A DNA stretch of 64,000 nucleotides from Prevotella sp. khp7 (GCF_900109055.1 NZ_FOIV01000001.1:788682-852681), one strand, 5' to 3'; numbered from the stretch's first letter, positions 34,400-44,293 are shown. Numbers and translations are program-made. Notes: generated from the sequence alone by a model not told the origin.

Positions 34400-34963
34400 A
34401 TGAAGATTGTTATTATTGATAATTACGACTCGTTTACCTATAACCTGAGTCACTTAGTTAAGGAGTTGGGCGCTGAGGTAACCGTTCTACGCAACGATCA
34501 GTTTGAGCTGTCACAGCTCGAAGCCTACAATAAGATCATCCTCTCACCGGGCCCTGGCATCCCCTCCGAGGCTGGTCTGCTGCTCGATGTTATACGAACC
34601 TATGCTGGTAAGAAACCGATTCTTGGCGTATGCCTGGGCCATCAGGCCATCGGCGAAGCGTTCGGTGCTAAGCTTGAGAACCTCTCAGACGTGTTCCATG
34701 GCGTAGCAACCCCTTGTCACATCGTGGCTGACGATTCCATCTTCAGTGGTATCGAGCGTGACATCACCATAGGTCGCTATCACTCATGGGTGGTTTCTAA
34801 GGAGGGACTGCCCAACTGTTTAGAGATTACGGCAGAGAGCGATGAAGGTCAGATCATGGCACTTCGTCACAAGACACTCAACGTTCGTGGCATTCAGTTC
34901 CATCCTGAGAGTGTACTAACCCCCGACGGCAAGAAGATGATCCAGAACTGGATGTTTCTATAA
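34400..34963 (+). CDS. trpG: Anthranilate synthase component II (glutamine amidotransferase)
   Basis: A 187-residue class I amidotransferase: start MKIVIIDNYDSFTYNL, LSPGPGIPSEAGL, nucleophile motif GVCLGHQAIGEAFG and catalytic His in GIQFHPESVLTP. It supplies ammonia to TrpE. It is a stand-alone subunit, not fused to TrpD. It follows trpE by 4 bases and is separated from trpD by 51 bases. Confidence 0.96.
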   Translation: MKIVIIDNYDSFTYNLSHLVKELGAEVTVLRNDQFELSQLEAYNKIILSPGPGIPSEAGLLLDVIRTYAGKKPILGVCLGHQAIGEAFGAKLENLSDVFHGVATPCHIVADDSIFSGIERDITIGRYHSWVVSKEGLPNCLEITAESDEGQIMALRHKTLNVRGIQFHPESVLTPDGKKMIQNWMFL

Positions 34964-35014
34964 AGTCAAGAGTAAAAAAGGAATAATAAGGCAAAAAAGT
35001 AAAAAGGTTAAAAT

Positions 35015-36025
35015 ATGGCACAGACAATGAAAGACATCCTGAACAGGATGCTGAACCACGAGGAACTGTCTCGTGAAGAAATGAAGAACATTCTGATAGG
35101 TATCACTCAGAGTGAGTATCCCACTGAACAGATTACTGCTCTGCTGACTGCACTCCAGATGCGTGGCGTGACTGTTGACGAACTGCTTGGTTTTCGTGAT
35201 GGTATCCTGGAAACAGGCGTACCAGCCATTCTTGATTGCGACCGTTATATTGATGTGGTGGGTACAGGTGGTGACCGCAAGAACACCTTTAATATCTCTA
35301 CCACGGCTTGTTTCGCAATCGCTGGTGCAGGGTATAAAGTAGCCAAGCATGGCAACTATGCCGCTACCTCTGTCAGCGGCGCATCAAACGTCATTCAACA
35401 TCATGGCGTTAAGTTCACCGACGATCTCGACAAGCTCAACCGTTCACTCAACGAAGCTGGTATCGTGTATCTCCACGCTCAGCTATTTGCCAAAGCCATG
35501 AAGTTTGTCGGTCCTATCCGCAAGGCTTTGCAGTTCCCGACAATCTTCAATCTTCTGGGACCGATCGTCAATCCTTCGCAGCCTAAGTGTCAGCTTCTCG
35601 GAGTAGCCAACCTTGACCAGATGCGTCTCTATAACAGTGTTTACCAGAAGATTGGCATAGACTATGGTATCGTAAACTCTATCGACGGTTACGATGAGAT
35701 TTCGCTTACTGGCGACTTCAAGGTCACGACCAACAACTACGAGCGCATCTTCAAGCCTCAGGATCTTGGCTTTGACATTGCCAAACCCGAAGAGTTGGTT
35801 GGCGGTGCCACAGAGGAAGAGGCCGCAGAGATCTTTGACGCAGTACTTGAGAACCGTGCTCTGCCTGCCCAGAAGAATATTGTCCTGGCTAATGCCGCCT
35901 TTGGCATCCAAGTGTTGGAGAAAGGTCAGAAGAGCATTGAGGAATGTATTGAGATTGCCCGCGAGAGCATTGACAGCGGCGCAGCCCTGCGCACCTTCAA
36001 GAAGTTTGCCGAACTTAACTCATAA
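35015..36025 (+). CDS. trpD: Anthranilate phosphoribosyltransferase
   Basis: A 336-residue TrpD: N-terminal helical domain, then DVVGTGGDRKNTFNISTTACF (PRPP loop), KHGNYAATSVSGASNVIQHHG, FAKAMKFVGPIRKALQFPTIFNLLGPIVNP and DGYDEISLTGDF. It joins anthranilate and PRPP. The next gene is trpF, 6 bases later; trpC, which usually sits here in Bacteroidales, is absent. Confidence 0.97.
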   Translation: MAQTMKDILNRMLNHEELSREEMKNILIGITQSEYPTEQITALLTALQMRGVTVDELLGFRDGILETGVPAILDCDRYIDVVGTGGDRKNTFNISTTACFAIAGAGYKVAKHGNYAATSVSGASNVIQHHGVKFTDDLDKLNRSLNEAGIVYLHAQLFAKAMKFVGPIRKALQFPTIFNLLGPIVNPSQPKCQLLGVANLDQMRLYNSVYQKIGIDYGIVNSIDGYDEISLTGDFKVTTNNYERIFKPQDLGFDIAKPEELVGGATEEEAAEIFDAVLENRALPAQKNIVLANAAFGIQVLEKGQKSIEECIEIARESIDSGAALRTFKKFAELNS

Positions 36026-36031
36026 AGCAGC

Positions 36032-36631
36032 ATGATGCTCGTCAAAGTATGCGGCATGCGCGATGCAGACAACATCCGCGAAGTCGAGGCCCTGGGTATC
36101 GACCTCATGGGATTCATTTTCTGGCCTAAGTCAAGCCGTTACGTAGCTGAGCGCCCAAGCTATATGCCCACCAGATGCAAGCGTGTAGGAGTGTTTGTCG
36201 ACGAGACATTGACTAAGGTGAAAGAAACCGCCAAGGCATACCAGCTCGATTTCATACAGCTACATGGCAAGGAATCGGCCGACTATGCGGCAGAATTATG
36301 CGACTACCGTCTGATCAAAGCTTTCAACATAGCAACAGTCGATGACTTCGCGGCCTGTGCGCCTTACGAGGGGAAAGTCGACTATTTCCTCTTCGACACA
36401 AAAGGAAAATGCGTAGGAGGAAATGGTGAAAAGTTCGACTGGAGTGTGCTCAAGGCGTACGACGGCAAGACGCCGTTCCTGTTGAGTGGCGGCATTGCCC
36501 CCGATGACGCAGCCCGTGTGAATGCCATCCACCACCCTCTGTTTGCCGGTATCGACCTGAACTCACGCTTCGAGCTCTGTCCTGCCCTTAAAGATGTTTC
36601 AACACTAAAAGAATTTATCCAAGCATTATGA
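36032..36631 (+). CDS. trpF: Phosphoribosylanthranilate isomerase
   Basis: A 199-residue (beta/alpha)8 protein: VKVCGMRDADNIREV at the start, GFIFWPKSSRYV, VGVFVDET, IQLHGKES, FLFDTKGKCVGGNGEKFDW, LLSGGIAPDDA and AGIDLNSRFE. It converts phosphoribosylanthranilate to CdRP, the substrate of TrpC. Length excludes a TrpC-TrpF fusion. The start could be the second Met. It overlaps trpA by 4 bases. Confidence 0.96.
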   Translation: MMLVKVCGMRDADNIREVEALGIDLMGFIFWPKSSRYVAERPSYMPTRCKRVGVFVDETLTKVKETAKAYQLDFIQLHGKESADYAAELCDYRLIKAFNIATVDDFAACAPYEGKVDYFLFDTKGKCVGGNGEKFDWSVLKAYDGKTPFLLSGGIAPDDAARVNAIHHPLFAGIDLNSRFELCPALKDVSTLKEFIQAL

Positions 36632-37413
36632 ACAAATTGAATAAGATCAATCAACTCTTCGCCCAACGTGGCAATGAGAAGCTACTGAGCCTCTATTTCT
36701 GCGCAGGCTGTCCAACACTCGAAGGTACTGCCGACGTTATACTCGCCATGCAGCGCCGGGGCATTGCCATGATTGAGGTTGGCATTCCCTTCAGCGACCC
36801 CTTGGCCGATGGTCCCGTTATTCAGAGCGCAGCTACTCAGGCGCTGAAGAATGGTATGAGTCTCAAAAAGCTCTTCTCGCAGTTGCAGGCCATCAAAGAT
36901 GAGGTACAGATTCCGCTCGTACTGATGGGCTATCTCAATCCCATCCTCCACTATGGCATTGAGCAGTTCTGCCAGTCATGTGTCGAGGCAGGCGTCAGCG
37001 GCGCCATTATCCCCGACCTGCCTTTCGACGACTATCTGAACATCGTTAAGCCCATCGCCGACAAATACGACCTGCGCATCATCATGCTCATCACCCCAGA
37101 GACCAGCGAAGAGCGCATCCGCTTCATCGACGAGCACACCGACGGGTTTATCTACATGGTATCTTCGGCCTCTATCACAGGTACTCAGAAGAGCTTCGAC
37201 GAGCAGAAGCAGGAATACTTCCGTCACATCAATCAGATGAATCTGCGCAATCCGCGTATGATCGGTTTTGGCATCAGCAATGCCCAGACCCTCAAGGCAG
37301 CACAGGATAATGCGGCTGGTGCCATCATCGGTTCCAAGTTTGTGACGCTCCTGAATGAGGCTAATGGCAAGGCTGACGAGGCGCTCGATAGGCTCTTCGA
37401 GGCACTCAGATAA
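36628..37413 (+). CDS. trpA: Tryptophan synthase alpha chain
   Basis: A 261-residue TrpA: LSLYFCAGCPTLEGT, MIEVGIPFSDPLADGPVIQSAATQAL (catalytic Glu), LMGYLNPILHYG, AIIPDLPFDDY (catalytic Asp), YMVSSASITGTQ and GFGISNAQTLKA. It releases indole from indole-3-glycerol phosphate for TrpB. It is the last gene of the operon and is followed by a long stem-loop. Confidence 0.97.
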   Translation: MNKLNKINQLFAQRGNEKLLSLYFCAGCPTLEGTADVILAMQRRGIAMIEVGIPFSDPLADGPVIQSAATQALKNGMSLKKLFSQLQAIKDEVQIPLVLMGYLNPILHYGIEQFCQSCVEAGVSGAIIPDLPFDDYLNIVKPIADKYDLRIIMLITPETSEERIRFIDEHTDGFIYMVSSASITGTQKSFDEQKQEYFRHINQMNLRNPRMIGFGISNAQTLKAAQDNAAGAIIGSKFVTLLNEANGKADEALDRLFEALR

Positions 37414-37437
37414 ATTCCTTAAGCAGTTGGAAAGACC

Positions 37438-37479
37438 GTCTCGGCAACAACCAAACATATTGTTTTGTTGTCGCCGAGA
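37438..37479. terminator. Stem-loop between convergent trpA and the MFS gene
   Basis: CTCGGC-x-ACAA-x-CAAAC pairs with GTTTTGTTGTCGCCGAG with two mismatches and a 4-5-base loop. No T-run follows on either strand, so it may protect the trp mRNA end or terminate weakly. Confidence 0.6.
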
Positions 37480-37485
37480 TAGGGT

Positions 37486-38697
37486 TTATCTTACTGAAGG
37501 ATTATTGTTACGAGAGAGGAAGAAGGCCTTCGTGGCTAAAAAGAAGCAGGCGACACCCGACGCATTGACTATCACCACCGTCCAAAAGGCAGAGCTATAG
37601 CCCAACAACTCAGAGATAATACCACCCAGAAGGATACCGAGTCCCATGCCCAGATCCCACGAAATCAGTATCGTGGAGTTAGCGGTGCCACGCTGTCTGT
37701 TGCTGGCCACGCTGATGGTCATATTCTGAAACGCAGGCCACATGTGACCATTACCCAGTCCGATAAGCAGGGCCGAACCATAATACCCTACCATAATGGC
37801 TGTATGATTCTCAGGCATCAATGTCGGGAGCAATACAAACAGCGTATAACCAACCAGCGAAATCACCATGCCCGAACCCGCATTATGAGTCAGCCGTCCC
37901 TTTCTCAAAGCCCTGCCACCTTGCAGTCGTGAAAGAATCAAGCCTACCGAACAGAGCATAAAATAGGTACCCGTACCCCCCGTGATGCCCATCACCTCCT
38001 TGCCATAGATGGCCAGGTAGTTGCTCAACACGCCGAAACTGAAGCCGAATGCCATCATATTTACGCCCAACAGCCAGCCACGCACCAAGAAGAACCTGTC
38101 GAGTGAAAGGCGCGATTTGTCCCTGACGATTTCCTTCTTCGGCAATTTCACAGTAGCGTCTATCATCCACCCGCCACATGCCACAATCAGAGCCAGCCAA
38201 AACAGGAAAACAAAACTGTCGGTCAGCTGATATATAAAGATGCCTATGGTGGGAGCCAATGCCATGGCCAGATTGTTGCTCAGTCCATAGTAGCCTATTC
38301 CCTCTGTCCTTCGACTTGACGGCAGCACGTCAATAGCTACCGTCGAGTTCGATACCGTCAGCATGCCAAAAGGACCGCCATGCAGTGTTCTCACAATAGT
38401 AAACAATAACAACGTCGATGCAGCCAAGTAGCCGGCAAAGAAGATGGCGAAGCCCCCAAAGGCTATCATCAGTACGGTCTTACGTGGGAACGAGTCAACC
38501 ACATAGCCGCTGAAGGGGCGGAATAGCAGTGCGGTGATGGTGTAACCCGAAAGCACCAGGCCTATCACGTCTTTTGTTGCCCCGAAATGCTCACTCAGGT
38601 AGAGTGGCAATAACGGAGTAAGCACATAAAAAGCAAAAAACAGCGAGAAGTTCGCCGCCATCACCTTACAATAGTTTCTATTCCAAAGTCTATCCAT
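37486..38697 (-). CDS. MFS-family transporter
   Basis: The start is the ATG 38695-38697 (403 residues), since a perfect promoter (38707-38738) lies in the longer frame. About twelve hydrophobic segments are visible, with the MFS loop-2/3 motif in GYVVDSFPRKTVLM (about 71-84) and a related GRALRKGRLTH after helix 8. It is an inner-membrane secondary transporter, possibly a drug/metabolite effluxer of the YfcJ/arabinose-efflux type. The substrate is unknown. It is convergent with trpA. Confidence 0.85.
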   Translation of the reverse strand: MDRLWNRNYCKVMAANFSLFFAFYVLTPLLPLYLSEHFGATKDVIGLVLSGYTITALLFRPFSGYVVDSFPRKTVLMIAFGGFAIFFAGYLAASTLLLFTIVRTLHGGPFGMLTVSNSTVAIDVLPSSRRTEGIGYYGLSNNLAMALAPTIGIFIYQLTDSFVFLFWLALIVACGGWMIDATVKLPKKEIVRDKSRLSLDRFFLVRGWLLGVNMMAFGFSFGVLSNYLAIYGKEVMGITGGTGTYFMLCSVGLILSRLQGGRALRKGRLTHNAGSGMVISLVGYTLFVLLPTLMPENHTAIMVGYYGSALLIGLGNGHMWPAFQNMTISVASNRQRGTANSTILISWDLGMGLGILLGGIISELLGYSSAFWTVVIVNASGVACFFLATKAFFLSRNNNPSVR

Positions 38698-38706
38698 ATG
38701 AGGGTA

Positions 38707-38738
38707 CAAAGGTACGAATAAGTAGGAGAACTCACAAA
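38707..38738 (-). promoter_or_regulatory. Promoter of the MFS gene
   Basis: Reading leftwards, TTTG (38735-38738), 20 bases, TACCTTTG (38707-38714), then 9 bases to the ATG. Confidence 0.85.
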
Positions 38739-38846
38739 GCCATAACGTTAATGTTCTATAAATTAGCATCATGGCGCTTTTACTTTTCCCCCTTTCCTGC
38801 GTTAAATAGTTAGTAACGTTATTATCAACAAATAAAAGGACCTTTT

Positions 38847-39743
38847 ATGAAAAGACTATTTTCATCTCTCCTCATGGCTGTTGCCATAGGACTTACAGCC
38901 ACATCGGCCTATGCTGCTGATGTGCAGAACGACAACGAGGGTAAATACACCATTAAGAATGGGCAGATGACCATGGTGATCGATGCCAACAAAGGTGGTA
39001 AGATTCTCTCTTTGAAGTACGACGACAAGGAAGTTATTTCCCAAATGAGATGGCCGGAGACCTTCGGTAGCACATTCTGGACAAGTCCCCAGAAAGAGTG
39101 GAACTGGCCTCCTGTACCCGAATACGACAAGAAGCCATACGAGGTAAAGCAGGAAGGCGATGTGCTCACCATGACCAGCGGCATAAACGAAAGACTTAAA
39201 TATAGCATCCGCAAGGAGTTTGCTACCGACGAGAAGGACAAGGCCTTCGTCATCACCTATTATATTATTAATGAGAGCGACGAGACACGTCAGGTGGCTC
39301 CATGGGAAATCACACGCGTTCCCAACGACGCAAGCCTCATCTTCTTCGATGCCCCTGCTGACAGCATCTGGCCTGCAGGTCTTATGAACTTCCAGTCGGC
39401 CAATGGTGTATCATGGTATCAACCCGACGAAGCTAACGACAACCGCAAGGTTAATGCCGATGGCCAGGGATGGCTGGCCTACTGTAATAAGGGAAATGGC
39501 CTGCTGTTGGTGAAACGTTTCGACAATCTTGACGCCTCACAGCCTGCCCCAGGCGAAGCCGAGATTCAGGTCTATGTAAACAGAGGCAAGACCTACATTG
39601 AACTGGAGAGTCAGGGAGCCTACACAACATTAAAGCCCAAAGAGCAACTCAGCTGGACTGTGCGCTGGTATCTCCAGCCCTGCGAGCCAGAATCTTCTGA
39701 AGCACTTGTGAAGCAAGTAAACACTATCATACACAAGAACTAA
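38847..39743 (+). CDS. Secreted DUF4380-like (aldose-epimerase fold) protein
   Basis: A 298-residue protein with a signal peptide (about 1-23, ending SAYAA). The rest is a beta-sandwich with KYTIKNGQMTMVIDANKGGKILSLKYDDKEVI, FGSTFWTSPQKEWNWPP, WEITRVPND and a C-terminal LSWTVRWYL. This pattern resembles DUF4380 and the galactose mutarotase-like fold. No catalytic residues can be assigned with confidence. It lies 16 bases upstream of the GH9 gene in the same direction, so a role in glycan handling is likely. Confidence 0.65.
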   Translation: MKRLFSSLLMAVAIGLTATSAYAADVQNDNEGKYTIKNGQMTMVIDANKGGKILSLKYDDKEVISQMRWPETFGSTFWTSPQKEWNWPPVPEYDKKPYEVKQEGDVLTMTSGINERLKYSIRKEFATDEKDKAFVITYYIINESDETRQVAPWEITRVPNDASLIFFDAPADSIWPAGLMNFQSANGVSWYQPDEANDNRKVNADGQGWLAYCNKGNGLLLVKRFDNLDASQPAPGEAEIQVYVNRGKTYIELESQGAYTTLKPKEQLSWTVRWYLQPCEPESSEALVKQVNTIIHKN

Positions 39744-39759
39744 CAACATATATAACAAC

Positions 39760-42381
39760 ATGAAGAAACTGCTGCTTTTATCAATGATCTTGCTCGCTGC
39801 CAACATTAGCAGCGGGCAAGACCTGAAACTTAACGAGCTTGAATACTTTGAACGTCAAGGTGTCAATATTCTTGTCTATAGCAACAGCTTCAATGGTGGT
39901 TTCAACGACGAGAAGAACTCAGGCATTGAGATTATTCACCATGGCATACGTACCATTCAAGGCGGTGCCGTTCGTTTGAACAACACCCCAGAGCAATGGG
40001 ATCTGGTGCCCAAGATGACCAGTCGGAAGGTAGACAAGGAGAATGGTTCTATTGAGGTCGGCCTACGCTATGAAGACTACAACTTCGACAGTCGCATAGT
40101 TGTGACTGCCAAAGGGAAGGCTGTAGAGATTGCCGTCTGGCTCGATCAACCTGTTCCTGATGCCATAGCTGGCGAGGCGGGGTTCAACCTCGAATTCCTG
40201 CCATCACAATACTGGCTCAAGACATTTACGATGGACGGACGCTTGAACCGATTCCCTCGCTACGCCACAAGTCAGACCATCGCACGTCCAAACAGCGAGA
40301 AGCCCAGACAGTTCAAAGGCTTCAAGACCTATGATGACCGAGGCACTAATCGCTTTGTCGATCCTCTACCCCTTGAGACTGGTCACTCCATCGTCATGGC
40401 GACAGATGCGCCCGAACGCATGATTCGCATCAGTAGTACCGACTCAGAATTGAAACTGTACGATGGTCGCATGCTGGCTCAGAACGGTTGGTTTGTGCTG
40501 CGCAGTGTTCTGCCAAAAGGCAAGACTGGCAAGGTTGTCACCTGGACCGTAGAACCTAATGCCATCCCAGGTTGGATTCGTGAGCCTAACATTGGTTTCT
40601 GCCAAGTAGGCTATGTGCCAGATCAACCCAAGGTGGCTGTCATTGAACTCGACAAGCAAGACAAGGTACAGCCTACAGCCTCACTTATCCGCATAAAAGA
40701 TGATGGCACAACAGAGGTTGCTTACAAAGGTGAGACAAAGATTTGGGGTTCTTACTTTAAATATAATTATGTGAAGTTCGATTTCTCGAGCGTCCAAGAA
40801 CCTGGCATCTACTACATCCAGTATGCTGATACAAAGACCAATAACTTCTTGATTGACGCCCACGTCTACGATAAGATTACCGACGCAACTACCGATGTAT
40901 GGGTGCCTATCCACATGAACCATATGTATGTCAACGAAGGCTATCGTACCTGGCATGGTGAGCCCTTCAAGGAGGGCTATTTGCAGGCACCAGAGAGCGA
41001 TCACTTCGACCTACATCGCCAAGGACCAACAACAGATACGAAATACAAACCTCTCGAACTCATTCCCGGACTAAACATCGGTGGATTCTTCGATGCCGGC
41101 GACTTTGACATCGAGACGGGATCAAACATCAATGTGGTAGAGAACTTCATCCGTGCATGGGAGTTGTTCAAGCCTCAGCGCGACGAGACCTTTGTGAGCG
41201 AGGAGCAGCGTTATGTGGATCTGCATCGTCCTGACGGAGTGCCCGACATTCTACAGTTCATAGAGCATGGAGTCCTAAATCTCGTAGCTCAGGCAGAACA
41301 GATTGGACACATGGCACAAACTCTCTCGAATTCTGCACTTGACAACTATCATCATCTGGGTGATGCAGCCTCAATTACCGACGGATTACACTACGATCCC
41401 TCACTGAAACCTTATGAGGTATCGGCCGATGGTAAGCGCAGCGGTACGCCTGACGACATGTGGGCCTTCACCTCACGTGAGCCTGCCCTTGACCTGCGTG
41501 CTGCTACGATGTTTGCTGCAGCAAGTCGTGCATTGAGAGGCTATAATGACGCGCTCGCAGATCGCGCCCTCGTACAGTCGAAACGGCTCATGAAAGAAGG
41601 GACGGAACTGTTGAATAAGCGCGCACAGAACCCACAGAACCAGATGGACTTCAACTGGCTTCTCGGCATTGAAAGCAGAAACGCAGGAGCACAGAAGCCC
41701 GACAAGAAGCGTTTGAAACTCATGGAGCGCAGTAGGAAGAATCGCGAAGAACTGGGTGAAATGTCAACCAATCTGCAGCTCTATGCCGCTACCCAAGAAA
41801 AGCAGTATCTCAACAACTTTGAGAAACAGATATGGGATGCACTCGAGCTGACTCTGCCTTTCAATTTGCAGACAGCCCTCGACGCTGTACCATATATGGA
41901 CGAGGCCTACAGACAAAAGCTACGTCCTTACGTAGAAAAATACAAAGCATATATTGAGGACTTCGACAAGCAGAATCCCTATGGCGTGCCCATAGGACTG
42001 GGGAACTGGGCCGGTGTGAACATGATACTGAACTTTGGTATTACAGTAAACTTTGCTTATCTGTATTTCCCCGACATTATCAGTAAAGAAGAGATTTATC
42101 GCGTACCCAACTGGCTATATGGCTGTCACCCCTACCACAACTACTCGTTTGTGGCCGTTGTAGGTGCTGCGCGTCCTAAGCAGGTATTCTACGGGAACAA
42201 CCGTGCAGACTTCTCTGCTATCCCTGGTAACGTAGCTCCCGGACTGCTGTTCCGTAAGCCAGACCACTTCGAGAACTTCGACGACTGGCCCTTCCTCTGG
42301 GGGCAGAACGAGGGCACCATCGCTGGCAACACCCAATATATCATCTTTGGGTCTGCTTTCAAAAACCTCGTTTCCCAATAA
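39760..42381 (+). CDS. Secreted glycoside hydrolase family 9 protein
   Basis: An 873-residue protein with a signal peptide (about 1-19). A beta-rich N-terminal region (about 20-270) is followed by an Ig-like CelD_N domain (about 275-370, starting PNIGFCQVGYVPDQPKVAVIEL). The GH9 (alpha/alpha)6 catalytic domain follows: GGFFDAGDFDIETG (nucleophile-side Asp pair), RPDGVPDILQFIEHGVLNL, LGNWAGVNMILNFG, and the acid-side WGQNEGTIAGNTQYI with the conserved NE. GH9 enzymes cut cellulose, mixed-linkage glucan or xyloglucan. An extra N-terminal region makes it longer than a simple GH9. It pairs with the DUF4380-like gene upstream and ends at a strong terminator. Confidence 0.85.
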   Translation: MKKLLLLSMILLAANISSGQDLKLNELEYFERQGVNILVYSNSFNGGFNDEKNSGIEIIHHGIRTIQGGAVRLNNTPEQWDLVPKMTSRKVDKENGSIEVGLRYEDYNFDSRIVVTAKGKAVEIAVWLDQPVPDAIAGEAGFNLEFLPSQYWLKTFTMDGRLNRFPRYATSQTIARPNSEKPRQFKGFKTYDDRGTNRFVDPLPLETGHSIVMATDAPERMIRISSTDSELKLYDGRMLAQNGWFVLRSVLPKGKTGKVVTWTVEPNAIPGWIREPNIGFCQVGYVPDQPKVAVIELDKQDKVQPTASLIRIKDDGTTEVAYKGETKIWGSYFKYNYVKFDFSSVQEPGIYYIQYADTKTNNFLIDAHVYDKITDATTDVWVPIHMNHMYVNEGYRTWHGEPFKEGYLQAPESDHFDLHRQGPTTDTKYKPLELIPGLNIGGFFDAGDFDIETGSNINVVENFIRAWELFKPQRDETFVSEEQRYVDLHRPDGVPDILQFIEHGVLNLVAQAEQIGHMAQTLSNSALDNYHHLGDAASITDGLHYDPSLKPYEVSADGKRSGTPDDMWAFTSREPALDLRAATMFAAASRALRGYNDALADRALVQSKRLMKEGTELLNKRAQNPQNQMDFNWLLGIESRNAGAQKPDKKRLKLMERSRKNREELGEMSTNLQLYAATQEKQYLNNFEKQIWDALELTLPFNLQTALDAVPYMDEAYRQKLRPYVEKYKAYIEDFDKQNPYGVPIGLGNWAGVNMILNFGITVNFAYLYFPDIISKEEIYRVPNWLYGCHPYHNYSFVAVVGAARPKQVFYGNNRADFSAIPGNVAPGLLFRKPDHFENFDDWPFLWGQNEGTIAGNTQYIIFGSAFKNLVSQ

Positions 42382-42418
42382 AACAAATCCCCGCCGTTTG
42401 GCGGGGATTTGTTTTATT
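42377..42418. terminator. Bidirectional terminator between GH9 and SulP genes
   Basis: A perfect 19-bp stem AATAAAACAAATCCCCGCC / GGCGGGGATTTGTTTTATT with a GTTT loop. It overlaps both stop codons. Confidence 0.92.
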
Positions 42419-44111
42419 ATACCAACTGTTTGGCACGCTCAAGAGCCAAGTTGATGTGAGAACAAATGTTCTCTTCACCAAGCATTGCATCGAACCCTGC
42501 CTTGTGGAGTACTGCCTGAACGCGATCGTTAACACCAGAAAGAACCACCTGAATGCCTTCAGCCTGCGACATCAGACAGAGATTCGTCAGGTTGTGAATA
42601 CCAGTGGAATCAACAAACGGCACTTTTCGCATACGAATGATACGAACCTTAGGATGCTGATGACGCAGAGCACCCATAATTTCCTCAAACTTATTACCAG
42701 CTCCGAAGAAATAGGGACCATTGATTTCATACACCTCCACACCCTCAGGAATAGTGAGATGCTCAAGGTTACCCATTTGGAAGTCACTGTCTTCCTCCTC
42801 AGGATTAATCTCATCGCTGACAACTTTCACATCCGTAGTCTCAGCCATGCGACGCATGAAGAGCAGACAAGCACAGATAAGACCAACCTCAATAGCGATA
42901 GTCAGATCGAAGACTACTGTCAGCAAGAACGTTACACAAAGCACAATCACATCACTCTTGGGGTTTTTCATGATGCTGAGGAATGAACGCCAACCACTCA
43001 TGTTATAGCTGACGATGACAAGAACACCAGCAAGACAGGCCATTGGGATATACTGTGCCAACGGCATAAGGAACAGGAATATGAGTAGCAATACGGCAGC
43101 ATGAACAATACCGGCAATAGGAGACCGACCACCATTATTGATATTGGTCATAGTGCGGGCGATGGCACCAGTAGCAGGGATACCACCGAAGATGGGCGAA
43201 GCGAGATTTGCCAGTCCCTGAGCAATAAGCTCTGTATTAGAATCATGACGATCGCCTATAACACCATCAGCCACAGTAGCAGAAAGCAATGATTCGATAG
43301 CACCAAGAATGGCTATGGTGATTGCCGGAGAAACCAGCCCTTTGATGACATCCCACGTCAGTGAGGGCACCTGAGCTCCTGGCAACTGATTAGAGATAGA
43401 GAATCGGTCTCCAATAGTTTCGATGGTATCGACACCCGCATATAGTTTCAACAACAGAGCCACAACAGTCATCACAATAATGGCAATAAGACTTCCTGGC
43501 AACTTACGCAGCAGATTCGTAAAAGCCAGCTTAGGCCAAAGGGCTATCACAGCTACAGAGCCGATACCAATAGCGGCGCTCCACCAGTCGATAGTAGGGA
43601 ACGATCCAATGTAGGCAACCCACTTCTCGATAAAATCACTGGGCACAGAGGTCATGGTAAGTCCGAAAAGATCCTTAATCTGTGTGGTGAAGATTGTCAA
43701 GGCAATACCACTCGTAAAGCCCACCACAATGGGATAAGGAATATACTTGATGATAGTGCCGAGATGTAACACACCAAACATAATAAGAAAGACGCCTGCC
43801 ATAAGCGTGGCAATGGTGAGTCCCTCAAAACCATACTGCTGGATAATGCCGTAGATGATAATGATAAAGGCGCCTGTAGGACCACCTATCTGGACTTTTG
43901 ACCCACCGAATACGGAGATGATAAGACCTGCCACGATGGCAGTGATAATACCTTTCTCTGGCGTCACACCTGACGCGATACCAAAGGCGATTGCCAATGG
44001 CAAAGCAACGATACCCACAATGATACCAGCCAGCAAATCGGTTGTAAACTGACGCTGGTCATAACTCCTCAAAGTGGAAAAGAGCTTTGGCTTAAATGCT
44101 AATGTTGTCAT
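42417..44111 (-). CDS. SulP-family anion transporter with STAS domain
   Basis: A 564-residue membrane protein. The N-terminal part (about 20-410) has about ten to fourteen hydrophobic segments with the SulP motifs DLLAGIIVGIVALPLAIAFGIASG and VQIGGPTGAFIIIIYGII. The C-terminal STAS domain (about 445-555) contains VPFVDSTGIHNLTNL. Members carry sulfate, bicarbonate or dicarboxylates; the substrate cannot be assigned. A -7-like TAATTTTG (44146-44153) lies 34 bases before the ATG. Confidence 0.93.
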   Translation of the reverse strand: MTTLAFKPKLFSTLRSYDQRQFTTDLLAGIIVGIVALPLAIAFGIASGVTPEKGIITAIVAGLIISVFGGSKVQIGGPTGAFIIIIYGIIQQYGFEGLTIATLMAGVFLIMFGVLHLGTIIKYIPYPIVVGFTSGIALTIFTTQIKDLFGLTMTSVPSDFIEKWVAYIGSFPTIDWWSAAIGIGSVAVIALWPKLAFTNLLRKLPGSLIAIIVMTVVALLLKLYAGVDTIETIGDRFSISNQLPGAQVPSLTWDVIKGLVSPAITIAILGAIESLLSATVADGVIGDRHDSNTELIAQGLANLASPIFGGIPATGAIARTMTNINNGGRSPIAGIVHAAVLLLIFLFLMPLAQYIPMACLAGVLVIVSYNMSGWRSFLSIMKNPKSDVIVLCVTFLLTVVFDLTIAIEVGLICACLLFMRRMAETTDVKVVSDEINPEEEDSDFQMGNLEHLTIPEGVEVYEINGPYFFGAGNKFEEIMGALRHQHPKVRIIRMRKVPFVDSTGIHNLTNLCLMSQAEGIQVVLSGVNDRVQAVLHKAGFDAMLGEENICSHINLALERAKQLV

Positions 44112-44293
44112 CTTAAATCTATTATGTTATCATGAAAATAGGGCGCAAAATTACTAAAAAAAGATAAAAAAGAGTAATTCCATGCACCAACTTATTCAAA
44201 AAAACGTATTTTTGTTGCCAAATATCAAGGTCGCATAAGCGATTTAGTCATGTAAATCATCTAGTGTTTAATCATTAAAAGAAAGGAAGCATT

